64,000 bases of DNA from Mesorhizobium sp. B2-1-1 (lineage in GTDB: Bacteria > Pseudomonadota > Alphaproteobacteria > Rhizobiales > Rhizobiaceae). Positions 53,497 through 64,000 of this stretch are shown here, one piece after another. Positions within the stretch are counted from its first letter, which is position 1; every line of letters begins with the position of its first letter. The stretch covers positions 5,029,501-5,093,500 of the forward strand of contig NZ_CP083954.1 in assembly GCF_006442975.2 (NCBI RefSeq), written 5' to 3'. The position numbers and the translations under genes were made by a program. Under the pieces are notes generated by a model. It did not search any database and was not told where the DNA came from. It saw only the letters and a program-made list of their open reading frames with translations.

Positions 53497-55509
53497 ATGA
53501 CCAGCCAAACAGCACTAAAGCCTGCCGCCGCCGCCGCCGTCGTCTCGGAGCTCGACATGGCGAACGCCATTCGCGTGCTGGCGATAGACAGCGTCCAAAA
53601 AGCGAATTCGGGACACCCCGGCATGCCGATGGGCATGGCCGATGTCGCAACGGTGCTGTTCAACCGCTTCATTAATATCGATCCTTCCAGGCCGGGCTGG
53701 CCCGACCGTGACCGTTTCGTACTTTCAGCCGGCCATGGCTCGATGCTGCAATACGCGCTGCACTACCTGCTCGGCTATGAAGACATGCAGATCGAGGAGT
53801 TGCAGCGGTTTCGGCAACTGGGCAGCCGCACGGCCGGACATCCCGAATATGGCCACGCGCTTGGTGTCGAGACCACCACCGGCCCGCTCGGACAAGGCAT
53901 TTCCACGGCGGTCGGAATGGCGCTGGCGGAGCGCATGCTTGCTGCCCGCTACGGTGCCGATCTGGTCAACCATCATACCTATGTGATTGCAGGCGATGGC
54001 TGCCTGCAGGAAGGCATCAGCCACGAGGCGATCGACCTCGCCGGCCACCTGAAGCTTTCCCGCCTGATCGTGTTCTGGGACGACAATGCGATCTCCATTG
54101 ACGGGCCAACCTCCCTGTCCACGTCGATGGACCAGCCGGCGCGCTTCAAAGCCGCCGGCTGGGATGTCCAAACGGTCTCCGGCCACGACATGGAAGCTGT
54201 CGCCGCGGCTATCGAGGCGGCGCGGCAGTCGGATCGACCGTCGCTGATTGCCTGCCGCACTGTAATTGGCAAGGGTTCCCCCAATCTCGGCGGTTCGGAG
54301 AAGACGCATGGCGCGCCGCTGGGCGAAGCAGAGATCGCCGCGACCCGCGAGAACATTGGCTGGACCTTCGCGCCGTTCGAGGTGCCTGACGACGTGCTTT
54401 TCGCCTGGCGCGAAATTGCCGGCCGCGGCGAAGCGATGCGGGGCGCCTGGGAGCAGCGGCTTGCCGCCTCGCCGCAGCGAGGGGCCTTCGAGAACGCGGT
54501 CGCCGCCAGACTGCCCGACGCGGTCTTCGAAGCGCTCGATGCCTTTCGGCGAGGGCATGTCGAGAAGGCAACCAAGGTGGCAACGCGAAAAGCTTCCGAA
54601 ATGGCGCTGGAGGTCATCAACGGCGCCACGGAATTGACCGTCGGCGGCTCGGCCGATCTGACGCACTCGAATCTGACGATCACCAAGGGCATGAACCGCA
54701 TTGCGCCGAGCGACTATGCCGGCCGCTATATTCACTACGGCATTCGTGAACACGGCATGGCCGCCGCCATGAACGGCATCGCACTGCATGGAGGCTTCGT
54801 GCCCTATGGCGGTACGTTCCTCTGCTTCGCGGACTATGCGCGTGGTGCGATACGGCTCTCATCGCTCATGGGCCAGCGCGTCATCTACGTGATGACGCAT
54901 GATTCCATCGGCCTCGGCGAGGATGGCCCGACGCATCAGCCGGTCGAGCACCTGGCGATGCTGCGTGCCACGCCGAACCTCAATGTCTTTCGCCCAGCGG
55001 ATATCATCGAAACGGCGGAATGCTGGGAACTTGCGCTGAAGAGCAGGGATCGGCCGAGCGTGCTGGTGCTGTCGCGCCAGAACCTGCCGATGCTGCGTGA
55101 GGCGCACAGCGACGCGAACCGCTCCAGCCAGGGCGCATACATCCTGCGCGAGCCAGCCAGGCACCGCGCCGTCACCCTGATCGCAACCGGCTCGGAGGTC
55201 GAGATCGCGGTTGCCGCCGCCGAAAGGCTGGAGACCGAGCATGGCGTCGCCGCCGCGGTCGTCTCGATGCCATGCTGGGAGCTTTTCGAGGAGCAGGAAA
55301 GCGCCACCCGCAAGGCCGTTCTCGGCTCCGCGCCGCGCGTCGCGGTCGAAGCGGCGGCCCGGCTGGGCTGGGACCGCTGGGTCGGCGAGACGGGCGCTGT
55401 CGTCGGCATGGCCGGTTTCGGCGCCAGCGCCCCTGCCCCCGATCTGTACCGGCATTTCAACATAACGTCCGAAGCGGTTGCTGCGGCGGCGCTGAAGCTC
55501 ATCATCTAG
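53497..55509 (+). CDS. cbbT: Transketolase
   Basis: ATG 53497 follows GAGGAG at 53485-53490, giving 670 residues. Transketolase features are [20 protein letters not shown], the thiamine diphosphate motif [19 protein letters not shown] ending near DDN, and the pyrimidine-domain segment [20 protein letters not shown] with the catalytic Glu of that motif. It exchanges two-carbon units in RuBP regeneration. Confidence 0.96.
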   Translation: MTSQTALKPAAAAAVVSELDMANAIRVLAIDSVQKANSGHPGMPMGMADVATVLFNRFINIDPSRPGWPDRDRFVLSAGHGSMLQYALHYLLGYEDMQIEELQRFRQLGSRTAGHPEYGHALGVETTTGPLGQGISTAVGMALAERMLAARYGADLVNHHTYVIAGDGCLQEGISHEAIDLAGHLKLSRLIVFWDDNAISIDGPTSLSTSMDQPARFKAAGWDVQTVSGHDMEAVAAAIEAARQSDRPSLIACRTVIGKGSPNLGGSEKTHGAPLGEAEIAATRENIGWTFAPFEVPDDVLFAWREIAGRGEAMRGAWEQRLAASPQRGAFENAVAARLPDAVFEALDAFRRGHVEKATKVATRKASEMALEVINGATELTVGGSADLTHSNLTITKGMNRIAPSDYAGRYIHYGIREHGMAAAMNGIALHGGFVPYGGTFLCFADYARGAIRLSSLMGQRVIYVMTHDSIGLGEDGPTHQPVEHLAMLRATPNLNVFRPADIIETAECWELALKSRDRPSVLVLSRQNLPMLREAHSDANRSSQGAYILREPARHRAVTLIATGSEVEIAVAAAERLETEHGVAAAVVSMPCWELFEEQESATRKAVLGSAPRVAVEAAARLGWDRWVGETGAVVGMAGFGASAPAPDLYRHFNITSEAVAAAALKLII

Positions 55510-55520
55510 GAGGACCCACA

Positions 55521-56600
55521 ATGGCCCGCATCACCCTTCGCCAGCTTCTCGACCATGCCGCCGAGCACGGCTACGGCGTCCCTGCATTCAACATCAACAA
55601 CATGGAACAGGGCCTCGCAATCATGGAAGCGGCCAAAGCCTGCGACGCGCCTGTCATCATCCAGGCCTCACGTGGGGCCCGGTCCTACGCCAACGACGTC
55701 ATGCTGGCCAAAATGATGGAGGCATTGACTGAAATGCATCCGACCATTCCGCTGTGCATCCATCAGGACCACGGCAACGACGAGGCCACCTGCCTTTCCG
55801 CGATCCGCCACGGCTTCACCTCGGTGATGATGGACGGATCCCTGATGGCAGATGCCAAGACGCCGGCAAGCTATGCCTACAACGTCGCCGTAACCGAACG
55901 AGTCACACGCATGGCGCATTTGGTCGGGGCTTCCGTCGAAGGCGAACTGGGCGTGCTCGGATCGCTGGAAACCGGCCAGGGCGAGGCCGAGGATGGCCAC
56001 GGCGCCGAGGGCGCGCTCTCCCACGACCAACTCTTGACCGATCCCGATCAGGCGGTCGACTTCGTGGCCGCAACCCAGGTGGACGCGCTGGCGATCGCCT
56101 GCGGCACCTCGCACGGCGCTTACAAATTCACCCGCAAGCCGGACGGCGACATACTGGCCATGCAGGTGATCGAGGCGATCCACGAGAAGCTGCCCAACAC
56201 GCATCTGGTCATGCATGGCTCTTCCTCCGTGCCACAGGAACTGCAGGACATCATCAACAAATATGGCGGCGAGATGCCCCAGACCTTTGGCGTCCCGGTG
56301 GAGGAGATCGAGCGCGGCATCCGCTACGGCGTGCGCAAGGTCAACATCGACACCGATTGCCGCATGGCCATGGCCGGGCAGTTCCGCCGCGTCGCGACGG
56401 AGAATCCGCGCGAGTTCGATCCCCGAAAATTCCTGAAGCCCGCCATGGACGCCTTGCACGATCTTTGCCGAGACCGCTTCGAGCGTTTCGGCACGGCGTC
56501 CAACGCCTCGAAGATCAAGGTCATCGCCATGGACGAGATGGCCAAACGTTATGCCGCGGGAAAACTCGCGCCCCATATCGCAACCGCGAAAGCCGCCTGA
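55521..56600 (+). CDS. cbbA: Fructose-bisphosphate aldolase, class II (Calvin type)
   Basis: The 359-residue class II aldolase shows zinc ligands in [12 protein letters not shown] and [12 protein letters not shown], the [10 protein letters not shown] loop, and [20 protein letters not shown] with the acidic residues that follow. It makes fructose 1,6- and sedoheptulose 1,7-bisphosphate. AGGAGG at 55508-55513 precedes ATG 55521. Confidence 0.96.
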   Translation: MARITLRQLLDHAAEHGYGVPAFNINNMEQGLAIMEAAKACDAPVIIQASRGARSYANDVMLAKMMEALTEMHPTIPLCIHQDHGNDEATCLSAIRHGFTSVMMDGSLMADAKTPASYAYNVAVTERVTRMAHLVGASVEGELGVLGSLETGQGEAEDGHGAEGALSHDQLLTDPDQAVDFVAATQVDALAIACGTSHGAYKFTRKPDGDILAMQVIEAIHEKLPNTHLVMHGSSSVPQELQDIINKYGGEMPQTFGVPVEEIERGIRYGVRKVNIDTDCRMAMAGQFRRVATENPREFDPRKFLKPAMDALHDLCRDRFERFGTASNASKIKVIAMDEMAKRYAAGKLAPHIATAKAA

Positions 56601-58115
<1,515 letters not shown>

Positions 58116-58133
58116 AAGAAAGGAACCGTCGCC

Positions 58134-58568
58134 ATGATGACCAATCCGGGAAACAAGGTCACGCAGGGACAGTTCTCGTTCCTGCCCGATCTCACTGATG
58201 AGCAGATTTCGGCGCAGATCAAATATGCGCTGAAGAACCACTGGGCCGTCAGCGTCGAGTACACGGATGATCCGCACCCGCGAAACACCTACTGGGAAAT
58301 GTACGGCAACCCGATGTTCGACTTGAGAGACCCGGCGGGCATCCTGCTTGAAGTCAACGCTTGCCGGAAAGCCTGTCCGAACATGTATGTCCGGGTAACC
58401 GCCTTCGATTCGACCAAGGGATGGGAAGCGCCGCGCATGTCGTTCATCGTCAACCGGCCACCCAGCGAACCCGGGTTCCGGCTGCTGCGCCAGGAGCGTG
58501 ACGGCCGCAGCCAGGGCTATTCGATCGTGCCTTATGCCACCGACAGGCCCGAGGGCGAGCGGAGCTAG
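58134..58568 (+). CDS. cbbS: RuBisCO small subunit, form IC
   Basis: The 144-residue small subunit begins [20 protein letters not shown], with [30 protein letters not shown] and a C-terminal red-type extension ([25 protein letters not shown]) that forms the central barrel. Two ATGs stand in tandem (58134 and 58137). It follows cbbL by 18 bp. Confidence 0.97.
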   Translation: MMTNPGNKVTQGQFSFLPDLTDEQISAQIKYALKNHWAVSVEYTDDPHPRNTYWEMYGNPMFDLRDPAGILLEVNACRKACPNMYVRVTAFDSTKGWEAPRMSFIVNRPPSEPGFRLLRQERDGRSQGYSIVPYATDRPEGERS

Positions 58569-58575
58569 CTGAGCC

Positions 58576-59514
58576 ATGCTGGACACGATAGCAAAAGGCG
58601 CAGCCGCGCAGGACGAATTGGTTGATCTGCAGGCCGAGTTCGAAGCGTCCAGCATCGACGAGGTGATGGATAAGCTTGACCGCGAACTCGTTGGACTGAA
58701 GCCGATCAAGAACCGCATCCGCGAGATCGCGGCCCTTCTCCTGGTCGACCGGCTTCGCCGCAAGTTCGGACTGACCTCGGGCGCACCGACACTGCATATG
58801 AACTTTACGGGAAATCCCGGCACGGGCAAGACCACCGTGGCGCTGAGGATGGCCGAAATCCTGCATCGACTCGGCTATGTCCGCGAAGGCCACCTGGTCG
58901 CGGTGACGCGCGACGATCTCGTCGGCCAGTATGTGGGCCACACCGCACCCAAGACGCGCGACGTGATCAAGCGTGCCATGGGCGGCGTGCTTTTCATCGA
59001 CGAGGCCTATTATCTCTACAAGCCCGAGAACGAACGCGACTACGGCCAGGAATCGATCGAGATCCTGCTGCAATGCATGGAAAACAACCGTGACGACCTG
59101 GTCGTGATCCTTGCCGGCTACAAGGACAAGATGGATCGTTTCTTCGACAGCAATCCCGGCATGCGTTCGCGCATCGCCCACCACCTCGATTTTCCCGACT
59201 ACGGCGTCAGTGAGCTGAAATCGATCGCCGAGATCATGCTGGCGGAGCAGAATTACCGCCTCAGCGAGGCGGCCGCTCAGGCGCTCGAAGAGTATCTTCC
59301 GATCCGCATGAGGCTGCCGCATTTCTCCAACGCGCGCTCGGTGCGCAATGGGCTGGACCGGGCGCGGCTTCGTCAGGCCAACCGGCTTTTCGCATCGCGA
59401 AACCGTGCCCTGACCAAGGCAGACCTTATCACCATCGAGGAATCCGATATCCGCGGCAGCCGCGTATTCGCGGAAGGGAAGCTCGAAGGCGAACCGGAGA
59501 CGAAGACGCGCTGA
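58576..59514 (+). CDS. cbbX: Red-type RuBisCO activase CbbX (AAA+)
   Basis: The 312-residue AAA+ protein has Walker [10 protein letters not shown] (79-87), pore loop GQYVGHTAP (Tyr119-His122), Walker [12 protein letters not shown] (137-147) and the arginine region NPGMRSRI. CbbX hexamers pull the C-terminus of the large subunit into the pore to release inhibitory sugar phosphates and are stimulated by RuBP. It lies 7 bp after cbbS. Confidence 0.97.
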   Translation: MLDTIAKGAAAQDELVDLQAEFEASSIDEVMDKLDRELVGLKPIKNRIREIAALLLVDRLRRKFGLTSGAPTLHMNFTGNPGTGKTTVALRMAEILHRLGYVREGHLVAVTRDDLVGQYVGHTAPKTRDVIKRAMGGVLFIDEAYYLYKPENERDYGQESIEILLQCMENNRDDLVVILAGYKDKMDRFFDSNPGMRSRIAHHLDFPDYGVSELKSIAEIMLAEQNYRLSEAAAQALEEYLPIRMRLPHFSNARSVRNGLDRARLRQANRLFASRNRALTKADLITIEESDIRGSRVFAEGKLEGEPETKTR

Positions 59515-59574
59515 GGCGAAGCCGGCTGGCGGGCGGCGACCCGACACGGAAGACAGAAATTGGAGACGACGACC

Positions 59575-60261
59575 ATGGTCACCAGGACAATCATCGCGCC
59601 CTCCGTGCTTTCCGCGGATTTCTCGCGGCTCGGCGACGAGGTCGAAGCTGTCGTTCAGGCGGGCGCCGACTGGATCCATCTCGACGTGATGGACGGGCAT
59701 TTCGTGCCCAACATCACCTTCGGTCCGCCGGTCATCAAGGCGATCCGTGGCCGAACGGACAAGATCTTCGACTGCCATCTGATGATCGCGCCGGCCGACC
59801 CCTATCTGGCCGCCTTCGCCGATGCCGGTTGCGACATCATCACGGTGCATGCCGAGACTGGACCGCATCTCGACCGCTCATTGCAGGCGATCAGGAATCT
59901 TGGCAAGAAGGCCGGGGTGTCGCTCAATCCGTCGACGCCGGAGAGCGTCATCGAGTATGTGCTCGACCGGCTCGATCTGGTGCTGCTGATGACGGTCAAT
60001 CCAGGCTTCGGCGGCCAGGCCTTCATTTCAGCGGTCATCGAGAAAGTCAGACGGATCAAGGCTTTGGTTGGCCATCGCCCGATTGACATCGAGATCGACG
60101 GCGGAGTCACGGCCGAAACCGCCCCGCTGGTCACCGCGGCTGGCGCCAACGTACTGGTCGCCGGTTCGGCTGTATTCAAGGGAGGCACCGAGGCAGCCTA
60201 TCGTGCCAATATCGGCGCCATCAGACAGGCGGCCGATGGCGCGATCCGGAAAGCCGCGTAA
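59575..60261 (+). CDS. cbbE: Ribulose-phosphate 3-epimerase
   Basis: ATG 59575 has GGAG at 59562-59565; the product is 228 residues. Epimerase features are [32 protein letters not shown] (metal-binding His and catalytic Asp), [15 protein letters not shown] and [14 protein letters not shown]. It interconverts xylulose 5- and ribulose 5-phosphate. A 60-bp gap separates it from cbbX. Confidence 0.96.
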   Translation: MVTRTIIAPSVLSADFSRLGDEVEAVVQAGADWIHLDVMDGHFVPNITFGPPVIKAIRGRTDKIFDCHLMIAPADPYLAAFADAGCDIITVHAETGPHLDRSLQAIRNLGKKAGVSLNPSTPESVIEYVLDRLDLVLLMTVNPGFGGQAFISAVIEKVRRIKALVGHRPIDIEIDGGVTAETAPLVTAAGANVLVAGSAVFKGGTEAAYRANIGAIRQAADGAIRKAA

Positions 60262-60282
60262 ACCGTTGTCGGGGAGACGAAC

Positions 60283-60840
60283 ATGGCTGCGGTCCCACCT
60301 GTATGCGATTTCGGCTGGCCCGCCATCGATGCCGTTTTGCCCGGCGTCGACGGCACGTCGCATTCCATCTTCGGTCACGCCGGCCCGAATGGCCTGGTCG
60401 TGGCCTTCATCTGCAATCACTGCCCTTATGTGAAGGCCGTGATCTCTCGCATCGTGCGCGACGCCAATGACCTCAAGGCCGAAGGCATCGGCTTCGTCGC
60501 GATCAACTCCAACGATGCCGACACCTACCCGGACGATTCCTTCGACCACATGAAGCGCTTCGCCATGACGAACGGCTTCAGCTTCCCTTACCTGCACGAC
60601 GAGGCGCAGACCGTAGCGCGCGACTACGCAGCGGTGTGCACTCCCGATTTCTTCGGGTTCAACAGCGAACTGAGACTGCAATATCGCGGCCGGCTGGACG
60701 CGTCGCGACGCGAATCCGGACCGCTCGGGCTGCGACGCGATCTGTTCGAGGCGATGAAGCAGGTTGCTCGAACCGGGGATGGTCCGTTCGACCAGATCGC
60801 CTCGATCGGCTGCTCGATCAAGTGGAAGGATGCTGCATGA
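60283..60840 (+). CDS. Thioredoxin/AhpC-fold family protein in the cbb operon
   Basis: The 185-residue cytoplasmic protein has a thioredoxin-like fold with active-site CNHCPYV (Cys44, Cys47), FVAINSNDADTYPDDSFD and FPYLHDEAQTVARDY, as in thioredoxin-family or peroxiredoxin-like AhpC/TSA proteins; the second cysteine suggests a redox couple. It lies 21 bp after cbbE and overlaps cbbZ by 4 bp (ATGA), so it is truly within the operon. A role in redox control of Calvin enzymes or in peroxide defence is possible but not shown. Confidence 0.85.
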   Translation: MAAVPPVCDFGWPAIDAVLPGVDGTSHSIFGHAGPNGLVVAFICNHCPYVKAVISRIVRDANDLKAEGIGFVAINSNDADTYPDDSFDHMKRFAMTNGFSFPYLHDEAQTVARDYAAVCTPDFFGFNSELRLQYRGRLDASRRESGPLGLRRDLFEAMKQVARTGDGPFDQIASIGCSIKWKDAA

Positions 60841-61538
60841 ATGTCGGCGCAGGTAGGTCGCTTCGACCGCCGAAGGCGATCCTGTTCGACCTCGACGGCA
60901 CACTGGTCGATTCGGCGCCTGATATAACGGCCGCCGTCAACGAGTTGCTGGCCAGCCGCGATCTGCCGCCGTTGCGCCTGGACCAGGTCAAGGCCATGAT
61001 CGGTGGCGGCGTCAGGAAATTGGTCGAGCGGGCCTTCGCGGCGTCGGGAGCGCCGCTCGTCGGCAACGCGCTCGATGAGGCCAACCGCGTCATGGCACCG
61101 ATCTACAGCCGACATCTGACCGGCCTGACAAGACTGATGCCTGGCGTCAGGGAGGTTCTCACACACTTCTACGCGAAGGGAATGGCCATGGGCGTGGCGA
61201 CCAACAAACCGCAGTTGGCGACTCGCGAGATCCTGCTGCATTTCGGACTGACGGAATATTTCCGTGCGATCATTGGCGGAGACGCGGTGACATGCCTGAA
61301 ACCCGCGCCCGATGCCCTGCTGCTGGCGCTAGCCCAGCTTGGAGTCGACCCCTGTGACGCGCTGCTGATCGGAGACAGTGGCGCCGATGCAGGCGCCGCA
61401 CGCGCCGCCGGCATGCCCGTCATTCTGCTGCGCGGCGGATACACCCATTTTCCGGTTGAAGAGCTTGGCGCCGACCAGGTTTGCGACAGCCTTTTCGACC
61501 TGCCTGCGGCGATGCAGGGGCTGCAAGCCGGTGCTTGA
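60837..61538 (+). CDS. cbbZ: Phosphoglycolate phosphatase
   Basis: The 233-residue HAD-superfamily enzyme has motif I ILFDLDGTLVDSAPDI (Asp18, Asp20), motif II GVATNKP, Lys in CLKPAPDAL and motif IV LLIGDSGADAGAARAAG. It removes phosphate from 2-phosphoglycolate made by RuBisCO oxygenation. Its ATG overlaps the thioredoxin-like gene stop. Confidence 0.94.
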   Translation: MNVGAGRSLRPPKAILFDLDGTLVDSAPDITAAVNELLASRDLPPLRLDQVKAMIGGGVRKLVERAFAASGAPLVGNALDEANRVMAPIYSRHLTGLTRLMPGVREVLTHFYAKGMAMGVATNKPQLATREILLHFGLTEYFRAIIGGDAVTCLKPAPDALLLALAQLGVDPCDALLIGDSGADAGAARAAGMPVILLRGGYTHFPVEELGADQVCDSLFDLPAAMQGLQAGA

Positions 61539-61548
61539 TCGGGGCGAA

Positions 61549-61580
61549 CGCCGGCCGGACGCAAGTTCGAACGGCCGGCG
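61549..61580. terminator. Stem-loop at the end of the cbb operon
   Basis: CGCCGGCCG at 61549-61557 pairs perfectly with CGGCCGGCG at 61572-61580 around a 14-base loop. It lies between cbbZ (stop 61538) and the convergent cytochrome gene (stop 61587). There is no T-run, so termination is likely but not certain. Confidence 0.55.
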
Positions 61581-61586
61581 GCGCCG

Positions 61587-61967
61587 CTATTTAGAGAATT
61601 GCTTCAAATAGGCGATGACGTTGGCGATGTCTTGGTCCTGCTTGAGGCCGACGAACGCCATCTTCGTTCCTTTGACCATGGCCTTGGGATCGCGAAGGTA
61701 AGTCGTCAGCGTGGGTTCGTCCCATTTGACGCCGGACTTGCCTGCCGCGACCATCGCTTGGGAGTAACTGAACCCCGGGTGTGTGCCAGCCGTCCGGCCG
61801 ATGACGCCGTTCAACGACGGGCCGACCTTGTTCTTGTCCTGGTCGGCGACATGGCAGACCTTGCATTTGGCGAAGACCTTCTCACCCGCCGCGGCATCCT
61901 GTGCCTGGGATTGGCTTGTGATGAAGGACACAGCAAACACGACTGCGAAAAATGCGATTGCGCGCAT
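61587..61967 (-). CDS. Class I c-type cytochrome (c2/c550-like)
   Basis: The 126-residue product has a signal peptide (AFFAVVFAVSFITSQSQA) and a single heme c motif CKVCH, followed by NKVGPSLNGVIGRTAGT and axial Met in GTKMAFVG. This is a soluble periplasmic mono-heme cytochrome of the c2 type. It could take electrons from a PQQ alcohol dehydrogenase and pass them to an oxidase, but it is not the divergent XoxG/MxaG type and could serve general respiration. Confidence 0.92.
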   Translation of the reverse strand: MRAIAFFAVVFAVSFITSQSQAQDAAAGEKVFAKCKVCHVADQDKNKVGPSLNGVIGRTAGTHPGFSYSQAMVAAGKSGVKWDEPTLTTYLRDPKAMVKGTKMAFVGLKQDQDIANVIAYLKQFSK

Positions 61968-62327
61968 GGCATTTCCTCATGGATCGTCTGGGTGCCCTGG
62001 ACGATTTTGCGCATGCCGATCTTTCATCCATTGGCATGCACCTTACGCGGTGGGGTGGAGTATCCGCTTTCCCTTTGTGAAGCGGCGCCGCGCGAATCGA
62101 AAAGCTAGTTGGCGTGGGGTGAAAGTCAATCGTATAAAGGTATAGAGGCTTGGGTACCCAGGGTACCGGTATTCGTCTTTGTTGACGGCTATCGGGCGAA
62201 TGCGTAGCTTCAAGACATCCGGTTTCTCCACTGGCACCTCGGGAATCCGGCAACTGGCGATTTTGTCCAGGCTCCTCATTGGGCCGGACCAGTCGAGACA
62301 GGCGTCCCGGAGCGCAAGAGGTGCTAA
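61968..62327. promoter_or_regulatory. 360-bp divergent region between the cytochrome and the small protein gene
   Basis: No gene is seen. The segment 62100-62180 is relatively AT-rich and contains the perfect inverted repeat listed separately. The region must hold the promoter of the leftward cytochrome gene and of the rightward small protein/ABC transporter genes. AAGAGG at 62315-62320 is the ribosome site of the latter. Confidence 0.45.
62154..62168. promoter_or_regulatory. Perfect inverted repeat GGTACCC-A-GGGTACC, candidate operator
   Basis: Seven-base arms around one central base form a perfect palindrome midway between the divergent cytochrome c and ABC transporter transcription units. 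Palindromes of this size fit a dimeric regulator. No known regulator could be assigned. Confidence 0.5.
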
Positions 62328-62537
62328 ATGGATATGGTCGATCTCATATTAACGGTGTGCCTCAGCACCAATCCGGGCAATTGCCGAGACGAACACCTCT
62401 ATTTCGAGAGCCGCGGCTCTCTGCTCCAATGCATGTTCCTTGCACCCAGCGAGATCGCGAAATGGTCTCAGGAACACCCGACCCTCAAGGTCATGCGCTG
62501 GAAATGCGCATTTCCGAGCAAGGAACGATCGATCTGA
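62328..62537 (+). CDS. Small conserved-looking hypothetical protein
   Basis: The 69-residue product (VDLILTVCLSTNPGNCRDEH, SLLQCMFLAPSEIAKWSQEH, TLKVMRWKCAFPS) contains four cysteines spaced along the chain and no signal peptide. Small proteins with the pattern LTVCL...CRDE...LQCM...W..W.C are widespread in alphaproteobacteria without known function, which makes this a real gene. AAGAGG at 62315-62320 precedes ATG 62328. It lies 31 bp before the ABC substrate-binding gene. Confidence 0.75.
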   Translation: MDMVDLILTVCLSTNPGNCRDEHLYFESRGSLLQCMFLAPSEIAKWSQEHPTLKVMRWKCAFPSKERSI

Positions 62538-62568
62538 TTGACGTCCTGGAGCCCAGGGAGAAGGTGTC

Positions 62569-63555
62569 ATGATGATTTCACGGCGCAACACGCTGCGTCT
62601 GGCGGTTCTCGGCACAGTTGCTGCTCTCGCCGCCAGGCCTGCCTTTGCAGCAGCCAGGATTCGCATCGGTGTCCTGAAGTTTGGAACCGTGAGTTGGGAA
62701 CTCGACACGTTGACGGAACACAAATTCGATGTGGCGAACGGGATCGATCTGGAGATCATCGATTTCGCCGGGGAGGACGCGACCAACGTCGCCTTGCTGG
62801 CCGGTGCGATCGACATGATCGTCTCCGACTGGCTGTGGGTCTCGCGCCAACGGTCGGAAGGCGGCGACCTCACATTAGCCCCCTATTCGACCGCCGTGGG
62901 GGCGATCATGGTGAAGGAGGGGTCGCCGATCCAGACGGTCGCCGACCTCAAGCACAGGAAGATCGGCGTCGCCGGCGGCCCGCTCGACAAGAGCTGGCTC
63001 CTGATACAGGCTCTGACCAGACGCGACTACGGGATCGACCTGTTGGCAACCAGCGACATCATCTTTGGCGCGCCACCGCTGATTTCGGAAAAGGCCATGC
63101 AGGGCGAACTCGATGCGGTGCTGAATTTCTGGCATTTCTGCGCCCGTCTCGAGGCCAACGGCTTTCGTCGATTGATGGGCGTGAACGATGCGACGCGTGA
63201 GCTCGGCGCCTTGGGACCTGTGTCGGCACTCGGTTACGTCTTCCACGACCAATGGGCGAACGAGAACCCGGAGGCCGCCAGGGGCTTCGTCAGGGCCTCC
63301 GCGCAAGCCAAGGACCTGCTGGCCAGATCCGACGAGGAGTGGCTGCGCCTGGCGCCGATCATTCGCGCGGAAGGCAAAGAGCTGGAAAAACTGCGCGACC
63401 GCTACCGCCAAGGCATCCCCAGGCGGGCGGTCGCCGAGGAAGCGGCCGACGCCGGCAAGCTCTATCACGTGCTGGCGGCGATCGGTGGCGCGAAGCTGGT
63501 CGGCAGCGCGCCCGAGATGGCGCCCGGCACATTCTGGCAGGACCGCACGGAATGA
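62569..63555 (+). CDS. ABC transporter substrate-binding protein (TauA/SsuA/NMT1-like)
   Basis: The 328-residue product starts MMISRRNTLRLAVLGTVAALA, a Tat-like signal with twin Arg, cleaved near RPAFAA. The mature domain is a type 2 periplasmic-binding fold of the nitrate/sulfonate/taurine group (RIRIGVLKFGTVSWELDTL, IEIIDFAG-like LEIIDFAGEDAT, DMIVSDWLWVSRQRSEGG, DLKHRKIGVAGGPLDKSW). Ligand is unknown; homologues are found near PQQ methanol dehydrogenase genes. AGGGAGAAGG precedes ATG 62569. It overlaps the permease gene by 4 bp (ATGA). Confidence 0.87.
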   Translation: MMISRRNTLRLAVLGTVAALAARPAFAAARIRIGVLKFGTVSWELDTLTEHKFDVANGIDLEIIDFAGEDATNVALLAGAIDMIVSDWLWVSRQRSEGGDLTLAPYSTAVGAIMVKEGSPIQTVADLKHRKIGVAGGPLDKSWLLIQALTRRDYGIDLLATSDIIFGAPPLISEKAMQGELDAVLNFWHFCARLEANGFRRLMGVNDATRELGALGPVSALGYVFHDQWANENPEAARGFVRASAQAKDLLARSDEEWLRLAPIIRAEGKELEKLRDRYRQGIPRRAVAEEAADAGKLYHVLAAIGGAKLVGSAPEMAPGTFWQDRTE

Positions 63556-64000
63556 CCGCACCGGAAACCAGCAACGGCACGCGAGGTGCCCCGACGAGCA
63601 TGTCCGGGCGATCCAGCTTGGCGACAACGCTGATGCCCGCGCTGACCGTGGCGGTTTCCTTGCTCGGGCTTTGCCTGCTGTGGAGCCTTGCGGCGAGTGT
63701 CTGGCGGAGCCGTGCCCTCCCGGGGCCGGGACAGGTCTGGCAGGTGCTCCTCAGGGAGGCTGCGAGCGGCGACCTCTTCTATCATCTCGGCGCGACCCTC
63801 GGCCGGGTCGCCGCGGCATATATCGTCGCGATGATCATAGGATCGGTGATCGGCGTTCTGCTCGGCAGCTATCGTCGCGCCGACCGCTTTTTCAACCCAT
63901 GGGTAATTCTATTCCTCAACATCCCGGCGCTGGTGGTCATCGTCCTCGGCTACATATGGTTCGGCCTCAACGAGGCGGCGGCGATCGGCGCGGTGGCGGT
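63552..64000 (+). CDS. ABC transporter permease (SsuC/TauC-like), 3' truncated by window edge
   Basis: The first 149 residues are present and the gene runs off the window. After a polar N-terminus come helices (LMPALTVAVSLLGLCLLWSL; HLGATLGRVAAAYIVAMIIG; WVILFLNIPALVVIVLGYIW), with the typical SsuC feature LPGPGQVWQVLL and SVIGVLLGSYRRADRFFNP. It forms the membrane channel for the preceding binding protein; the ATPase gene presumably follows outside the window. Confidence 0.88.
   Translation, partial: MTAPETSNGTRGAPTSMSGRSSLATTLMPALTVAVSLLGLCLLWSLAASVWRSRALPGPGQVWQVLLREAASGDLFYHLGATLGRVAAAYIVAMIIGSVIGVLLGSYRRADRFFNPWVILFLNIPALVVIVLGYIWFGLNEAAAIGAVA

Overview
The window looks like chromosome or megaplasmid DNA from a GC-rich alphaproteobacterium of the Hyphomicrobiales, plausibly Mesorhizobium-like. 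The clues are red-type (form IC) RuBisCO with CbbX, the bacterial tetrahydromethanopterin (H4MPT) formaldehyde pathway, an RHH_4-type small regulator, a rhizobial-style intergenic repeat at about 6160-6256, and proteobacterial codon use. The genus is an inference from gene content and was not tested.

Region 1 (1-27.1 kb) is a surface-adhesion locus. After the 3' end of a small membrane protein gene come an outer-membrane TolC-type channel, a type I secretion ABC ATPase and an HlyD-type adaptor. A ribbon-helix-helix protein gene overlaps the adaptor gene. Convergent to these is a LapG-like periplasmic cysteine protease (Cys209-His244-Asp259). Divergent from the protease gene is a 15.9-kb gene for a LapA-like giant repeat adhesin of 5297 residues. 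The adhesin has an N-terminal retention module, about 18 T1SS-143/VCBS-like units, two LapA-type Ig-like units, a VWA domain, a cadherin-like domain, RTX repeats and a C-terminal secretion region. A 1.66-kb segment of the adhesin gene is present twice, nearly identical. Downstream are a small secreted Cys-containing protein, an LpoA-like lipoprotein, an SNase-like protein and a membrane protein with a degenerate GGDEF domain.

Region 2 (27.2-45.3 kb) is a one-carbon cluster for H4MPT- and methylofuran-dependent oxidation of formaldehyde to formate. It holds fhcBADC, a pterin dehydratase, mptG, mtdB, mch, fae, two ATP-grasp ligases, a CitG-like protein, a HisA-like protein, an MfnF-like protein, a DUF447 protein, a dihydropteroate-synthase-like protein, a flavoprotein and an MfnB-FolB-MfnE triple-domain fusion. 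A 73-residue-class small ORF (71 residues from the preferred start) is translationally coupled to the fusion gene.

Region 3 (45.3-50.4 kb) encodes an exported ABC system of the kind associated with PQQ alcohol dehydrogenases and resembling methylotroph lanthanide-uptake (lut) clusters: binding protein, beta-propeller, cupredoxin-like protein, ATPase, permease and an exported helical protein. Region 4 (50.5-61.5 kb) is a cbb regulon: divergent cbbR, then cbbF-P-T-A-L-S-X-E, a thioredoxin-like gene and cbbZ. Two TNA-N7-TNA boxes lie between cbbR and cbbF. Region 5 (61.6-64 kb) holds a c-type cytochrome, a small conserved-looking protein and the start of a TauA/SsuA-like ABC transporter cut by the window edge.

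Together, regions 2-5 fit an organism that oxidises methanol or another C1 donor through a PQQ enzyme encoded elsewhere, carries formaldehyde to formate on H4MPT, and assimilates the resulting CO2 by the Calvin cycle. No methanol dehydrogenase, TonB receptor, LapD or formate dehydrogenase gene is present in the window.
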